From contig NC_047070.1 of assembly GCF_902459465.1 (NCBI RefSeq), positions 10,274,001 through 10,338,000 on the forward strand: a stretch of 64,000 bases of DNA, read 5' to 3'. The notes beneath the pieces were generated by a model that was not told where the DNA came from, searched no databases, and worked only from the letters and a program-made list of their open reading frames with translations. The stretch's first letter is position 1. Each line of letters starts with the position of its first letter. This document shows positions 42,501 to 53,235 of this stretch, in pieces. Source of the stretch: Asterias rubens (lineage: Eukaryota > Echinodermata > Asteroidea > Forcipulatida > Asteriidae). The position numbers were made by a program, and so were the translations under genes.

Positions 42501-45088
42501 TAGCCTACGGGGTTCTCAGGCCTGTATACTTCGTTTTTTAAAGGGCATGGGCACCAAGGCATTGTCTCTTTGGCAAAGGGCACCCTATGAGGAAATTGTA
42601 AATTTCTACTGGAGCATTTCAAGGGCACCAAGGCAATGACAAGGGGCAACGGAGGCAATTGCCTCCGTTGCCTCCGTGAAGTATCAGGCCTGGGTTCTGG
42701 GCCCTCAAAGTGTGGTTGAACCACACGCCTAGTCGGACTATGTCCATAAGCAGTAGTTTCAGGTTTTATTTTAATGATCCTTCTTTTTAAAGTTCTTGTA
42801 TGCATCTCGTTTCTAGCTTTGTTATGGGCAGCTCTTCATCTTTTTATGCTTTCATCAGGTCCCTGAATCCAAGTTTTATAAAATAAAAAAATTACATTGC
42901 TTTTGTAGCCACTGCTTATAATGCAGTCCTAAACCAAACAGGCCCAATTTCATGGCTCTGCTTACTGTAAGCAAAGAATCAGCGCTTATGGAAGCAGGGA
43001 ATTCTGTCAAGCAAATTTTCACTGGCTAGCTACATGTAGCGCAGAAAGGCCTTAATTTTACCTGTAAAGTGTTCTTGCAATCGGTGACCTGGCAGCTATT
43101 CAGTTTAGCTTTTAATATTGAGTTTCTCTCGTTCTCCCCCCCCCCCCTGCCCCCAAGAAGAAAAAAAACATGGGAAGAAGCATCATGGCCGAGCGGTTAA
43201 GAGCACTGAATTCAAACTTCTGATCAGCAGAGTGTGGGTTCGAATCCCCATCCATGACACTTGTGTCCTTAAGCAAGACAGTTAACCATTGCTTCGTCCT
43301 TCGGATGGGAAGTAAAGCCATTGGTTCTATGTGTTATGTAAACGCATGTAAAACAACCCGTGCACTTATCGTAAAGAGAAGGGGTTCGCCCCAGTGTTCC
43401 TGGCTGGATTGGCAGCATATTGCGCCACAGCACCTTGTAAACCATTACATGGTTGCTAAGGATTAGGTCTTATATCTCAAACTTCGTCCCATTCCTTGCA
43501 GTAATAATACCTGGCGCTTTGTATCCTTTGACAAAAGGCGCGTTATAAATACGGTTATTATTATTATTATTGTTAAGGCAATTGGTCATAAAATCATAAT
43601 AATATTTTGCTTTTCTAGTTGGTGGCCAACAGAGTGTGCGCCTGTACTGGGAGAACTTCATCAAAGGAACTGACGTCTTAGTATTTGTTGTTGATGCCGT
43701 TGATGAGGCCCGATTACCAGAAGCCAAAGAGGAACTGCACAAACTTCTTGCTGATGAAAGGCTCAAGAGTGTGCCCCTGGTTCTCATTGCAAATAAACAG
43801 GTAAAGTGTCTCCTATTAGGTGGTTTCAAGACAGAGTGTACCTTTGGTTTTTGGCCTCGGGTCTGTGGTCCAGTGTACAAATTTGAGCCATGTGAACTGT
43901 AATGATTTCATTCGTGAAGATCACCAAAGTCATAATCATTGAGCTACATTCAATCATCTTCATCATCTTCCTTCGTCCTTGGACGGAATAGTAGAAGCAG
44001 CTTTGATGAAGTGGTGCCAGGTTGCTTTGTCCCTCATGAGTTGTTGGGTCTCGGTTTGATTGAGATTAGTGTCTCTGGTGATGGTGTCTGGGTAGTTCAT
44101 TTTCCTCTAGCCGCGGTTTGGCAGGAGGAAAATGAACTACCCAGACACCATCATCACAATACATTCAACATTTGAGTCTTGCCAAGTTGAGGGTACATGT
44201 ATTGCCCCAAAATGGGAACATCAATCCAAATTTTCCAAAATGACCAACCCGACTCCCATTGTCTGTTGATGGACTTCTATTATGTACACAGCAGCAAGGC
44301 ATTAGCGCAAAGATTATAACACTCGGGCCTGGAATTTCATCCAAGAGAGCAAATCTGTTCTCATTTTGCAGAAGGTATTTCCTGTGGAAAATCTTTAGGT
44401 CCCGTTGATATAATTCCGTATTTTCTTATTTTTAGTTTGTCTATTTTTCCATGTTCATCGCCCTAGAGCATGTTTACCTGATTAGGGCGCTATATAAGTT
44501 TTGGTATTATTATTACTATTATTATTATGAGCAACTTTTGAAGGGGCACCAAGGCCAATACCAGGGCCCAATTTTATAGAGCTGCTTAGCACAAAAATTT
44601 GCTAAGCGTGAAATTTCTTCCTTGGTATAAAAACCGGATTACCAACCAAATTTCAATTTGTTGCATATTTCTTGTTACTGGTATTCAGCTGTTGTTTGCT
44701 CATCCTGAAAAATCACATAGAAATTTGGTTGGTAATCCTGTTTTTATTAAGTAAGAAATTTCATGCTAAGCAAATTTTTGTGCTTAGCAGCTCTATGAAA
44801 TTGGGCCCAGGGCAACAGAGGCCTTGGCATCTGTGTAAATCCATGCACAAATTTTAGTAATCAGCAAAAATGTAAAATACTAACTGCGGTTTGTTTCCCT
44901 TTTTCGTTTTTAAAAACCAGGATCAGGCCAAAGCGAAGCGAGGAGCCGAGTTTATATCAGCCCTCAGTCCATCCGTCCCGTCCCAAGAACGAGAGGTCCA
45001 TGTAGTGGAGACACAGACAGTACTGAACGCAGGAAGCGACAACGTTAAACAAGTCATGGAATTAATGGTATCCTTGTCCAAGGACTGA
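39512..45088 (+). CDS. ARL10: ARL10-type ADP-ribosylation-factor-like small GTPase, 4 exons
   Basis: Exons 39512-39682, 42066-42231, 43619-43800 and 44921-45088 join in frame at GT-AG sites to 228 residues plus stop. Human ARL10 is of similar length. Residues 17-35 (ATVIVGSGAVITGVVYAIL) form a membrane segment followed by RHRRK, which replaces the N-myristoyl helix of ordinary ARFs; residue 2 is Ala, not Gly. Nucleotide-binding motifs: GLDNSGKS at 68-75, PTEGF with switch-I Thr93, WEVGGQ at 111-116 and NKQD at 171-174 (split by the last intron). Glu112 stands in place of the usual Asp of the G3 motif, as I recall for ARL10. The ATG at 39512 was chosen for its AACATGG context and because it puts the membrane segment near the N-terminus; an in-frame ATG at 39431 would add 27 residues. 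Close relative ARL9 is the main alternative. Confidence 0.9.
39820..40012. mobile_element. MITE family G copy plus a fragment
   Basis: CAGTATGGCGCCACCACTTT to AAAGTGGTGGCGCCATACGG at 39828-39945, followed by a second partial arm at about 39968-40010. It lies in intron 1 of ARL10. Confidence 0.7.
40013..41090. other. ARL10 intron 1, otherwise unremarkable
   Basis: Apart from the poly-C tract no feature could be supported. Confidence 0.4.
40463..40493. repeat. Poly-C run of about 30 bases
   Basis: Nearly pure C tract in ARL10 intron 1. Length is uncertain in any assembly. Confidence 0.85.
41096..41975. mobile_element. MITE family I copy split by a 713-bp palindromic element
   Basis: 41096-41131 is half of a family G element. 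41135-41234 and 41948-41975 are parts of family I (GGTAATCCTGTTTTTATC, CATGCTAAGCAAATT, CTTAGCAGCTCTATGAAATT). Between them 41235-41947 starts GGGTCGCACTGAG and ends TTAGTGCGACCG, with inverted arms containing GACAACTCACAACC and AAATTTTAAATGCACTTTA. CTTAGCAG flanks it on both sides (41227-41234, 41948-41955): an 8-bp duplication as made by hAT elements. Confidence 0.7.
42275..42692. mobile_element. Palindromic MITE family J in ARL10 intron 2
   Basis: GGGCCTGATACTTCATGGAGG at the left and CCTCCGTGAAGTATCAGGCC at the right. Further mirrored blocks are GGTGCCCTT / AAGGGCACC, AAATTTATAATTT-type, AGGGTGCCCT and ACAGGCCTGA. About 415 bp with arms of about 190 bp around CAAATCGATAGCC. Short relatives of its arm lie at 24955, 44525 and 62215. 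Confidence 0.75.
43175..43578 (+). repeat. Full-length tRNA-derived SINE
   Basis: Head: A-box TGGCCGAGCGGTTAAG (43186-43201) and B-box GGGTTCGAATCC (43237-43248). Body: GACACTTGTGTCCTTAAGC, GGATGGGAAGTAAAGCC, GCACTTATCGTAAAGAG. Tail: GGCGCGTTATAAATACGG then (TTA)n. The head resembles Leu/Ser-type tRNA, but there is no paired acceptor stem. It lies in ARL10 intron 2. Other copies: 56057-56433, 61793-62155, and inverted at 2540, 14462 and 26800. Confidence 0.85.
43940..44185. repeat. Hairpin with 29-bp perfect arms in ARL10 intron 3
   Basis: TGATGGTGTCTGGGTAGTTC at 44074 and on to ATTTTCCTC pairs exactly with GAGGAAAATGAACTACCCAG and on to 44151, around TAGCCGCGGTTTGGCAG. The outer flanks (TTCATCATCTTCCTTCGTCC) do not pair. 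No similar element elsewhere in the window. Confidence 0.6.
44525..44852. mobile_element. Family I palindromic MITE nested in a J-related repeat
   Basis: 44565-44812 starts GGGCCCAATTTTATAGAGC and ends GCTCTATGAAATTGGGCCC, with inner AAACCGGATTACCAACCAAA mirrored by TTGGTTGGTAATCCTGTTTT. Outside it, GAGCAACTTTTGAAGGGGCAC and GGGCAACAGAGGCCTTGGCA are the two sides of an interrupted J-type repeat. It lies in ARL10 intron 3. Confidence 0.75.
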
Positions 45089-45940
45089 GAGAGAATTCAT
45101 TGCCACATTTTTATTATATAATTGCTTTGTATATCTCTGACAATCGTTTGAGTGAAAAAAAAAAATGGAAAAAAAAAACCAGCAGCTTCCAGTAACGACC
45201 CCTAGGCTGTTTTTTAAAAAGAACCATGAATCGTATTGAGGCTATATACACTGCCATATATGTAGCTCCAGAAATCTGTTGCGACCTTTTTTTAAAAGAC
45301 TAAATCCTACAACCACTTTATTTCATGCTTGGGTGTCAAGCAGATAATATTATTGGGACAGTCCTAGGGTGGTAATTGACAGGTTAAATAGCAATTGGGA
45401 AAAGGGTATACAGGTTTAGGGAAGGGGGATAGAGGTTAAGCGTACATTGATTTTGTACTCAGGCACAGATTGAGATCTGTAACATTTGCAAACCCTGACT
45501 CTCGAGGCCAACTTGCCTACATGTGCCCTTAATCCTCCAATAATCTCCTTTCCTATGCCACTCCACTACAACATGTTTGGACTTGGATAAGATTGGAATG
45601 CCTGGCCCAGTTATATACTGTTGTTATCTGGGCCCAAGTCCCCCATTCCTCTGGAAACCTTCATATCGGAAAAGGGGATATAGATGATTTTGGAGGGTGA
45701 GGGTTTATGACAGAAACTGTTACTTATTGGTACACAAGCAAAAATGGGACGAGGGGAAAAGAAGACTTGAATTTAAAGTTGAAGCTACATCTGTTGGTTT
45801 ATTACTTGCTATTATGAGCATGGTGCTGAACTGTTATTGGTCAAGAACCAATCACAGGATGTCCTACAAAGACGCATGTACATGGCTCAGGGAAACATGA
45901 GTGATGTACTGTACATGTATCCCACGGGGGTTATCATTTT
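45089..45940. other. ARL10 3' flank
   Basis: Follows the ARL10 stop. No clear AATAAA was assigned and no other gene was seen. Confidence 0.4.
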
Positions 45941-45944
45941 GTAC

Positions 45945-46150
45945 AAGACGACTAGCGGTCAGACTGCTAGACTTGCAATTACAAGGTTGTGGGTTCAAAT
46001 CTCCCAAGCTAACCACTGATTTCATAATGACTAAAGTATTGTCGTCTTGGTACTAAATCACAATTTCTCGATTTGTGCAATTCATAATGGTAGACGTTAA
46101 ACCAATGTTTAGTATGAGAGAGGTTTGCTGTTGCCAGCTTGGCGTTTATA
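45945..46150 (+). repeat. tRNA-like SINE head fused to a family H fragment
   Basis: GACTAGCGGTCAGACTGCTAGA and GGTTGTGGGTTCAAATCTC give A-box-like and B-box-like elements. From 46013, AACCACTGATTTCATAATGAC and TATTGTCGTCTTGGTACT follow the family H arm at 37500. Confidence 0.5.
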
Positions 46151-46436
46151 TCCCCTTGTTGGAGTTTGATGAGTTCCCTTGATGGGAAGATCATCTCATA
46201 AAACAAACAAACTAACATGGCTTTGTACCATAGAAGACAAAGCACATCAGCTGACGTCACCTGGACAATTTTTAAAACATTATTGAAGAGATTCATTTAT
46301 TGGAATAAGGAATCTTTCAAATTTTTTAATCTACTTCAATGTATTCCTATATTCTTGCTCTTAATGTATAGATGTAGAATTTTGTTAAATCTATTGCATC
46401 TATGAAATGTGTATTGCACATCTATTAGAACTTGGG

Positions 46437-46572
46437 CCCTGTCCGAATTAGCGGCTACAGCTACGGCTACGGCTAGATTTCTACGTCACCATGCGTTGAG
46501 GTATAGGACGTCCTTAGCAACACCCTAAGCAACAGCTGTAGCCGTAGCTGTAGCCGTCAATTCGGATTTGGC
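46437..46572. mobile_element. MITE family K, copy 1
   Basis: GGGCCCTGTCCGAATTAGCG and GGCTACAGCTACGGCTACGG at the left; AGCTGTAGCCGTAGCTGTAG and AATTCGGATTTGGCC at the right. About 136 bp. Confidence 0.7.
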
Positions 46573-46766
46573 CATATATAAGGAGGTGGTCCTGTATTCA
46601 TGTAACTTCCTTTGATAAAAGTACATTTTTGTTAAAAGTGACCCCCTCTTTACATTGTACCCTCGTACGAACAGCAAACAGCAGCCCAAACTTTCTACAT
46701 ATACTCTTCTTCTGATGGCCATTGAAGGCAAAGTATACCTCTGGGTTTTGGTTTTTGGAGTGTTAG

Positions 46767-46897
46767 GCCGTGTCCGAAACAACGACTTCGGCTACAGCTA
46801 CGTCTAGATCAGCGCGTCTACCAGTGTTGAAGAATAGCAGACGCGCGCGATCTAGCCGTAGCTGTAGCCGAAGTCGCCGTTTCGGACACGGCCTTAG
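46767..46897. mobile_element. MITE family K, copy 2
   Basis: TTAGGCCGTGTCCGAAAC and TTCGGCTACAGCTACG at the left; CGTAGCTGTAGCCGAAGTCG and TTTCGGACACGGCCTTA at the right. Same terminal logic as copy 1 about 200 bp away, but the centre (GATCAGCGCGTCTACC) is different. Confidence 0.75.
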
Positions 46898-47181
46898 TTT
46901 TGTTTTAATCCTATATAAGTGTAGATATAGACAACAAAACAAACCTGTGTAAATTTCATTTCAATTAATGTGGTTTTTGGGAGATCATCAAAAATCTGGA
47001 GGGGTTATGTCCACGCAGGAAAAATGATTCGTAATTAGAATACACAATCTGGGAAATGTTTCTCAGATTGATAAGTTTTTGAATTTCTTTTTCTAAAACC
47101 ACATTCCTTTGAAGGGCATTGTTTCTCAAGATGTATTAATAACTGCAGTGCTACTTACCAAGTAAGTTTTTTTTATGGCCA

Positions 47182-47571
47182 TTAAAGGAACTCGTTGCCT
47201 TGGATCGGTCGAGTTGGTCTTTGGAAAGCGTTTGTAACCATTTGTTATCAAATGCATATGGTTAGAAAGATGTTTTAAAAGTAGAATACAATGGTCCACA
47301 CAAACATGCCTCGAAATTGCACGGTTTTCCTTTTACCTCGTCGACTAACACGGTCAGCCATTTATGGGAGTCAAATTTTTGACTCCCATAAATGGCCGAC
47401 CGTGTTAATTCGCAAAGTAAAAGGAAAACCTCGCAATTTCGTGGCAAATTTGTGTTGATCATTGTATTCTACTTTTAAAACATCTTTCCAATCATCTGCA
47501 TTTTATAACAAACAGTTACAAACGCTTTTTACAGACCAACTCATCCAAGCCTAGGCAACGTGTTCCTTTAA
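47182..47571. mobile_element. TTAA-flanked MITE, family D
   Basis: TTAA then AGGAACTCGTTGCCTTGGAT; the right end AAGCCTAGGCAACGTGTTCCT then TTAA. The whole 390 bp folds back: GTAAAAGGAAAACC and CATTTATGGGAGTC recur inverted about 47370. Confidence 0.85.
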
Positions 47572-48164
47572 GTTATGAGAAATTACGAAAGGTATACCCT
47601 CTCTTTCAGCGTGACGTGTTTTGTACAATGTACACCAATTTGATTTTGAATGTTCTTTAGTGAAATATACCATTATGTACGCCTGCACTACACAGGCCAG
47701 TCAGTTAAAAAAAAAAAAAAAATGATTTAAACTAATAATAGAATGAACGATTCTGACCATTTACCAATTTAGTGTGAAAAAATGCATTGTGCATAATCAA
47801 GTATGACTGTGATGTTTCAACATAACTGATCATGATTTCAAAAACATTTCTTTTAATGTTTTATTGTGGTGACTATGAAGAAGGAACAAAATTATTTCCG
47901 TATAACAACTTGAACAATGCAGATTCTGGTGTGACCGCTCCGTCTCTAAAATCTAATGCAGTGACCATTTGCCAATGCAAGTGTTATAATGTATAAGCTT
48001 TGGTTATGCACCTTTTTGTATTTAATAAGTTGATGTGTTTACATTTGGAGATGTAAATCGTATCGTCTCGCTTTGCCTTAGTCTTGTTGAGGCCATTTTC
48101 AGTTTTTAAAGAAAACAAACTCCAGTATGGGTCTCCCAAGTCATGAAATTTACTCTCACTGGGG

Positions 48165-48363
48165 GCCTTTCTCAAACCTCTGCTCGGGGCTCCAGGCCCA
48201 GGCTCTGTCTGCCAGTCTGCTGATGTACAACCACATGCCAAATACATGCTGCTCCAAAAATGTATAAGCCTTACAAGGCCAGCTCATACTCACTGCTCAC
48301 TGCGTTTCCACTGCGTAAGAAGCGCACAGAGCCGGAGTCCAATGCGAGGTTTGAGAAAGGCCC
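48165..48363. mobile_element. Inverted-repeat element, family F
   Basis: GGGGCCTTTCTCAAACCTC at the left and GAGGTTTGAGAAAGGCCC at the right. The interior has GGGGCTCCAGGCCCAGGCTC and a mirrored GAGCCGGAGTCC. The minisatellite at 8683-9235 starts with the same left part. Confidence 0.7.
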
Positions 48364-48390
48364 TAGTACACAACCAATGTTTTCATGACT

Positions 48391-48785
48391 TTAAAGACAC
48401 TGGACACTATTGGTAATTGTCAAAGACCAGTCTTCTCACTTGGTGTATCTCAACATATGCATAAAATAACACACCTGATTTGAGCTCAATTGGTCGTCGA
48501 AGTTGCGAGATACGTGTAACAACGAAAGAAAAAACACCCTTGTCTCAAGAAGTTGTGTGCTTTGATTTCAAGACCTCAAATTCTAAATCTGAGGTCTCGA
48601 AATCATATCCATGTAAAATTACTTTTTTTTCAAAAACTATGTTACTTCAGAGGAAGCTGTTTCTTACAATGTTTAATACTATCAACCTCTCCCCATTACT
48701 CATTTCTTCCACCATCTCGTCACCAAGTAAGGTTTTATGCTGATAATTATTTTTGAGTAATTACCAATAGTGTCCACTGCCTGTA
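48391..48785 (-). mobile_element. TTAA-flanked MITE, family A
   Basis: TTAAAGACACTGGACACTATT at the left. The right end ATTACCAATAGTGTCCACTGCC then TGTAAG has lost the exact TTAA. Internal palindrome at about 48570-48605. Confidence 0.8.
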
Positions 48786-48962
48786 AGACTTAGTACCTGA
48801 AATATTGCATGATAGAAATGTAGCTATGAGTGAATTTTTTTTGCACATTTCCTATATTGATTATCGTTGCTTTAATTGTAATGGTAACAAAGCAGGATGC
48901 AGAGTAGCCCTGGTGGCCTTACACTTTCGTTTCGTACTACAGTGACGTCCTGGACATCAGGG

Positions 48963-49487
48963 TACATTTCTGGGGCGGAAAATTTTCACAGCTTCATAAC
49001 TCAAATCTTACCTGCAACAAGCCACTAATTTCAACAGATTCACATTCCATGGCAGCATATGTTTTTCTGCGGTGGGTTTTGATCGTCATATATTCTTCAC
49101 AAATCCGTCATTTTCATGAAATAATGCAGCTCCCAACGTTAAGGAATTCCCATTTTTGTTCGTACTCTCAGTCTGCCATGTGTACGCAAGACGCACGACG
49201 CGCAAATTTTGAATTGTGTTAACGCTGCATCATGCGTCTTGCACGCGAATGTATACGCGTACGCACGACAACAGACAACACTGAGAAAACGATCGAAACA
49301 GGAATTTTTTAACGTTGGAAGCTGCATTATTTCACGAAAATGACGGATTTGTGAGGAAAATATGAGGACCAAAACCCACCGCAGAAAAATGTATGCCGCC
49401 ATGGAATGTGAATCTGTTGAAATTAGTGGCTTGTTGCAGGTAAGATTTAAGTTATGAAGCTGTGAAATTTTTCCGCCCCAGAAATGG
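48963..49487. mobile_element. Large palindromic MITE, arms about 190 bp
   Basis: CATTTCTGGGGCGGAAAATTT, ATCTTACCTGCAACAAGCC, GTTGAAATTAGTGG-type and CCATTTTC..GACGGATTTGTGA blocks occur on both sides in inverted order, ending TTTTTCCGCCCCAGAAATG. The unpaired centre (49150-49300) is rich in ACGCACGACG-like repeats. No open frame of note. Confidence 0.75.
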
Positions 49488-51600
49488 GCCTCAATAGTTA
49501 GGACTCTGTTCCTGTGTACAGAGAAAGAGTCCTATATAGGGCTAGATGCAGAGTAGTTAAAATGCACAAAGAGTGGAGGGCCTTATTTTAGCTGTTTAGT
49601 AGAATACACAACTACGCCAGTTTTACCAAACAATATCATAAGGCCTGCATAGCAGCAATGTTAATGTTAATTTTGTGGCATTTTGGCTGGTGGTTTTGTT
49701 TTAGCTATGCATTTGTTTTTGCTGTGCTGAGCAATTGTTTGCACTGACTTGGCTGTATTAAATCGGGCTCATGTAAAGAGAGTTTTTCCAGCCTGGACAA
49801 CTTTGGGCGAAAGCCTTTTTATGGTTTATCTTAAAGGGTATACATGTATTTGTGTCAAGCCAGTTTTACATTTTGTAGTAATCAAGGCCACCAATAGAAA
49901 ATGGCGGTCATTGTTTGTTAAACATAAGAAACATTATTGTCAGGTTCCCTATCAACCCCAACTATATTACTTATTTGAATTCTTGTTATGGGAACCGTAC
50001 TATTTTTTCTTCTAGCCTTGATTCCCTTGCTGTGTTTAGTCTAGACTACTTGGCAAATACATTGTACGTGTATTTGGTACATGTGAATTAGCTAGGAAAT
50101 AAGTTGTATGCTGGTCTAGTTTAGTGACAAATGTTATCGCTAACTAGACCAGCATATACCCCCGTTTCCACAGCTAACGTGGGTGTTCCCAGTATTTGCA
50201 AAATTTGGGCCTACCACTTAAGACATACAAACACACACACACACACACCTTGGAGTAAATTAAAATGTACTACGTCAATCCTTGATATTCTTAAGAGATT
50301 ATTTATTAAGAGTTTAGTTTCATTAATTACATACTAATTATTGTGATGAGTAAAATTATTGTGATAAAATGTATTCTCTAAAGCATGTAGACATTATTGG
50401 TAATTGTCAATGCCTATAGTCTGCACTGTATTTGAAGCAACCTATACATACATGAAATAACAAACCTTTGAAAGTTAAAGTATCAGAGTCGCAAGAAAAT
50501 AGTGGGAAAAAACCCCAATTGTTTTCACTGTTTTCAAAGATTGAGTTTTGAACTTTGATATTTTGCAGATCAAAGCTAACTGTTTTACTCATGTATCAAG
50601 CACTTCCATACCAAAATACTTCTTGGGAAATTTTCAACCACGCACGTTATGTGCAAATCTGTGATCATTTATATTTTCAATGGGACCAATGCTGTTCGTG
50701 ACACCCGGTTAAGCCACATGGACTGGGGGTGTTTTTGATTACAAGTAGGTTTTATTATCAGTTTTTCCTGTGTATGGTGTCATTTCTTTTTACCAAGTGA
50801 CAGATTTTTTTCTTTCTACTTAATGTTGTATATAAACAGTTTTTATGATATTTTGAGGATCTAGCCCCCTTGTGTTTTGTGTATATAATAGGTTTTATCT
50901 CAGACAAATTCGTTCTATATGTACATGTGTATCGTAGGATTGTCACTTACACATTTCTTTCTTTTATATAGAAACTTCAAGTTGGAATAAATAGCAATGC
51001 TGGGATACTCAGCCCTGATACAGACTTATTATGTTGCAGATATATTCATTTAGAGTAAGGTTGTGTTACATATGAACTGTGGACCTGAGGACAAGAGGTC
51101 CACACAGTGTAGGGACTTGAACCACTATGTGGACTAACACATGCAAGCTTGCACACGCCTATACAGCCGTGGACCTACTTTTGTCCCTCTTTTGTTAAAC
51201 TCAAACTTTTTGCAACAGCTCCCATTGGTTTTGTACATGCTTTCCAACTGTGGACCTTTCCTGAACTGTGGACCCTATTGTCCTCTTACGTATGTTATAG
51301 GTCCCCTGTTTAAATGTGTATACCTACTCGAGTCCACTAGGTGTTTTTACAGTAATGAAGAATAGGATTTTTCTTTAAAAGTGCACGGAACACAGAAATG
51401 TCCACAGAGTGTATGCAACACGCAGCCGTGTGTAATTTGTTAGGGCATGTCTACTATTGATAACTGAGGACAAAAGGGATCCGGGAAAGTCATACCGGGG
51501 ACAGTCCTCGGTAGATTTTGTGTACAAAACCAATGGGGACATCCAAACAATGGGAGAACAAAGAGAAGTCCTCCGCATACACCATTAACACACATGTGTG
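49488..51600. other. Intergenic stretch without a gene
   Basis: Contains a (CA)n run at about 50230-50248 and, near 50393-50620, a decayed relative of the TTAA MITEs (ATTATTGGTAATTGTCAA, GAAATAACAAACCTTTGAAAG). A block repeating AACTGTGGACC lies at 51070-51270. No exon was recognised. Confidence 0.4.
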
Positions 51601-51604
51601 AGTG

Positions 51605-52330
51605 TGTTGTGGCTGAGCAGTCAAGCAGACCAGATTCAAGCTCTGGTTTTTCTGATCAGCAGAGTACGGGTTCAAGTCCAGGTCTTGATTGACACTTGTG
51701 TCCTTTGGAGACACCCGGACACTACTGGTAATTGTTAAAAACCAGTCATCTCACTGGCTGTATCTCAACATATGCATAAAATGACAAACCTGTGAAAATT
51801 TGAGCTCAATCGGTCATCAAAGTTGGGAGATAATAATGAAAGAAAAAACACCCTTGCCATACGGAGTTGTGCGCTTTCATATGCTTGATTTCGAGACCTC
51901 AAATTCTAAAGCCGAATTACTTCGATCTCAAAAAATACGTCAGTTCAGAGGGAGCCCTTTCTCACAATGTTTTATACCATCAACCTCGCCCCACTACTCG
52001 TTACCAAGTAAGGTTTTGTGCTAATAATTATTTTGAGTAATTGCCAATAGTGGCCACTGCCTTTAAGCAAAACACAAATTGCTTCATATTTTCTTATGGG
52101 ATGTAAAGCTATAGGTCCTGTGTGTAAAAAGAACCCAGTACATTTAAAGAGGTGTATGGCGCTCCCCCCCCCCCTACATTTTCTAGTTTGGTTGGCTGCA
52201 TATTGCGACACAGCACATCGTAAACCATTACATGTACATGGTGCCAGCTTATAAATGATTGAACAGAGCCCAACATATGTACCTTGAAGGCAAAAATAAT
52301 GAGGGCTTGGAGAGGCCCTTGGATAGCCCT
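51605..52330 (+). repeat. tRNA-derived SINE split by a family A MITE
   Basis: Head GTGGCTGAGCAGTCAAGCAG, CTGATCAGCAGAGTACGGG and TTCAAGTCC, then GACACTTGTGTCCTTT. The MITE occupies about 51709-52064 (GACACCCGGACACTACTGG to TGGCCACTGCCTTTAA). SINE body resumes with GCAAAACACAAATTGCTTC and TGGGATGTAAAGC. Confidence 0.75.
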
Positions 52331-53055
52331 TGATATTTTAACTGGTGGGGGTGGTCGGGGGTGGGGGGTAAATACCTGTACTGATGCGAAAAAGAACCAT
52401 AGCACAATCAGCCAGTTTGTTTAAAATGTATAATTTAGTTTATTTATGGGTCTTCTGCGATGTAGACCGTTCACTCAAACATGTACATGTATATATTTTA
52501 TAAATTAACATTTGCTACAAATTAGCAGTCTTGCATCTACACATCTGTTCATCTGTTTTGTTCTTCTTCTGGAAACCGAAAACACCCAAGAGGACAAAAA
52601 TTTGATGACCCTTTTAAGTTTTCAAGTATTCCGGAGCGAGTAAGCAAGCAAGCACCCCCCAGCCCCCAACAAACACATTCGACCTACGACCTACAGTAGT
52701 TACTCAAGGACATCCGTTTGTTCTCCCACTTCTTTTTTTCAAAATTTATTGATTACCACCGCGAGGACACCCCCACTGTGTCAAATCACCAAAGACCCTT
52801 TTGTTTAAGTCCCAAGTTTCAACAGGTACACCCCCATAAGCCTTACAAAAAGTTACCTAAATGTGATACACCAACAGTACCATTGCACTCATTTGTACGA
52901 GTCAAGTGCATAAGACTGGTCATCCAGACAAAGCCTTATTGTAGTAGAGTGTTCAGCAATGCATCTTTCTCTATAAAACTTAAAACATTTTAAAATTTAT
53001 TATTCAAACTCAAATTACAAACACACAAAAAATAGCAATGGCTCCTCCCCCTTAA
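52331..53055. other. Intergenic, no feature recognised
   Basis: G-rich and C-rich short runs (52330-52370, 52165-52174) only. Confidence 0.4.
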
Positions 53056-53061
53056 TGTTGA

Positions 53062-53235
53062 AGGGTCTGTGTATACGATTGGTAATGACTCTGAAAATTA
53101 ATGGCAATAACAAATTACTCAGTAAGTAGCCTGTGAAAATTTCAATTCAAAAGGTGGTAGTGTTTTTGAGAAGTGAGATTTTATGCTTAATAATTATTTT
53201 GAGTAATTACCAACAGTGTCCACTGCCGTTAAACC
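53062..53235 (-). mobile_element. Family A-like MITE with large internal deletion
   Basis: GAAGGGTCTGTGTATACGATTGG begins it; AATTACCAACAGTGTCCACTGCCGTTAA ends it. Only about 174 bp remain. It shares the ends and the TAATTATTTTGAGTAATTACC block of family A. Confidence 0.6.

Noticed and set aside
42029-42805. Minus-strand frames of more than 110 codons in ARL10 intron 2
   Set aside because: They are antisense to ARL10 exon 2 or lie in the family J palindrome, whose two arms give mirror-image frames.
43186-43250. tRNA gene
   Set aside because: A- and B-boxes are present but there is no paired acceptor stem, and the sequence continues into a repeated SINE body with a (TTA)n tail. The same holds at 56070, 61800, 26960 and 15640.
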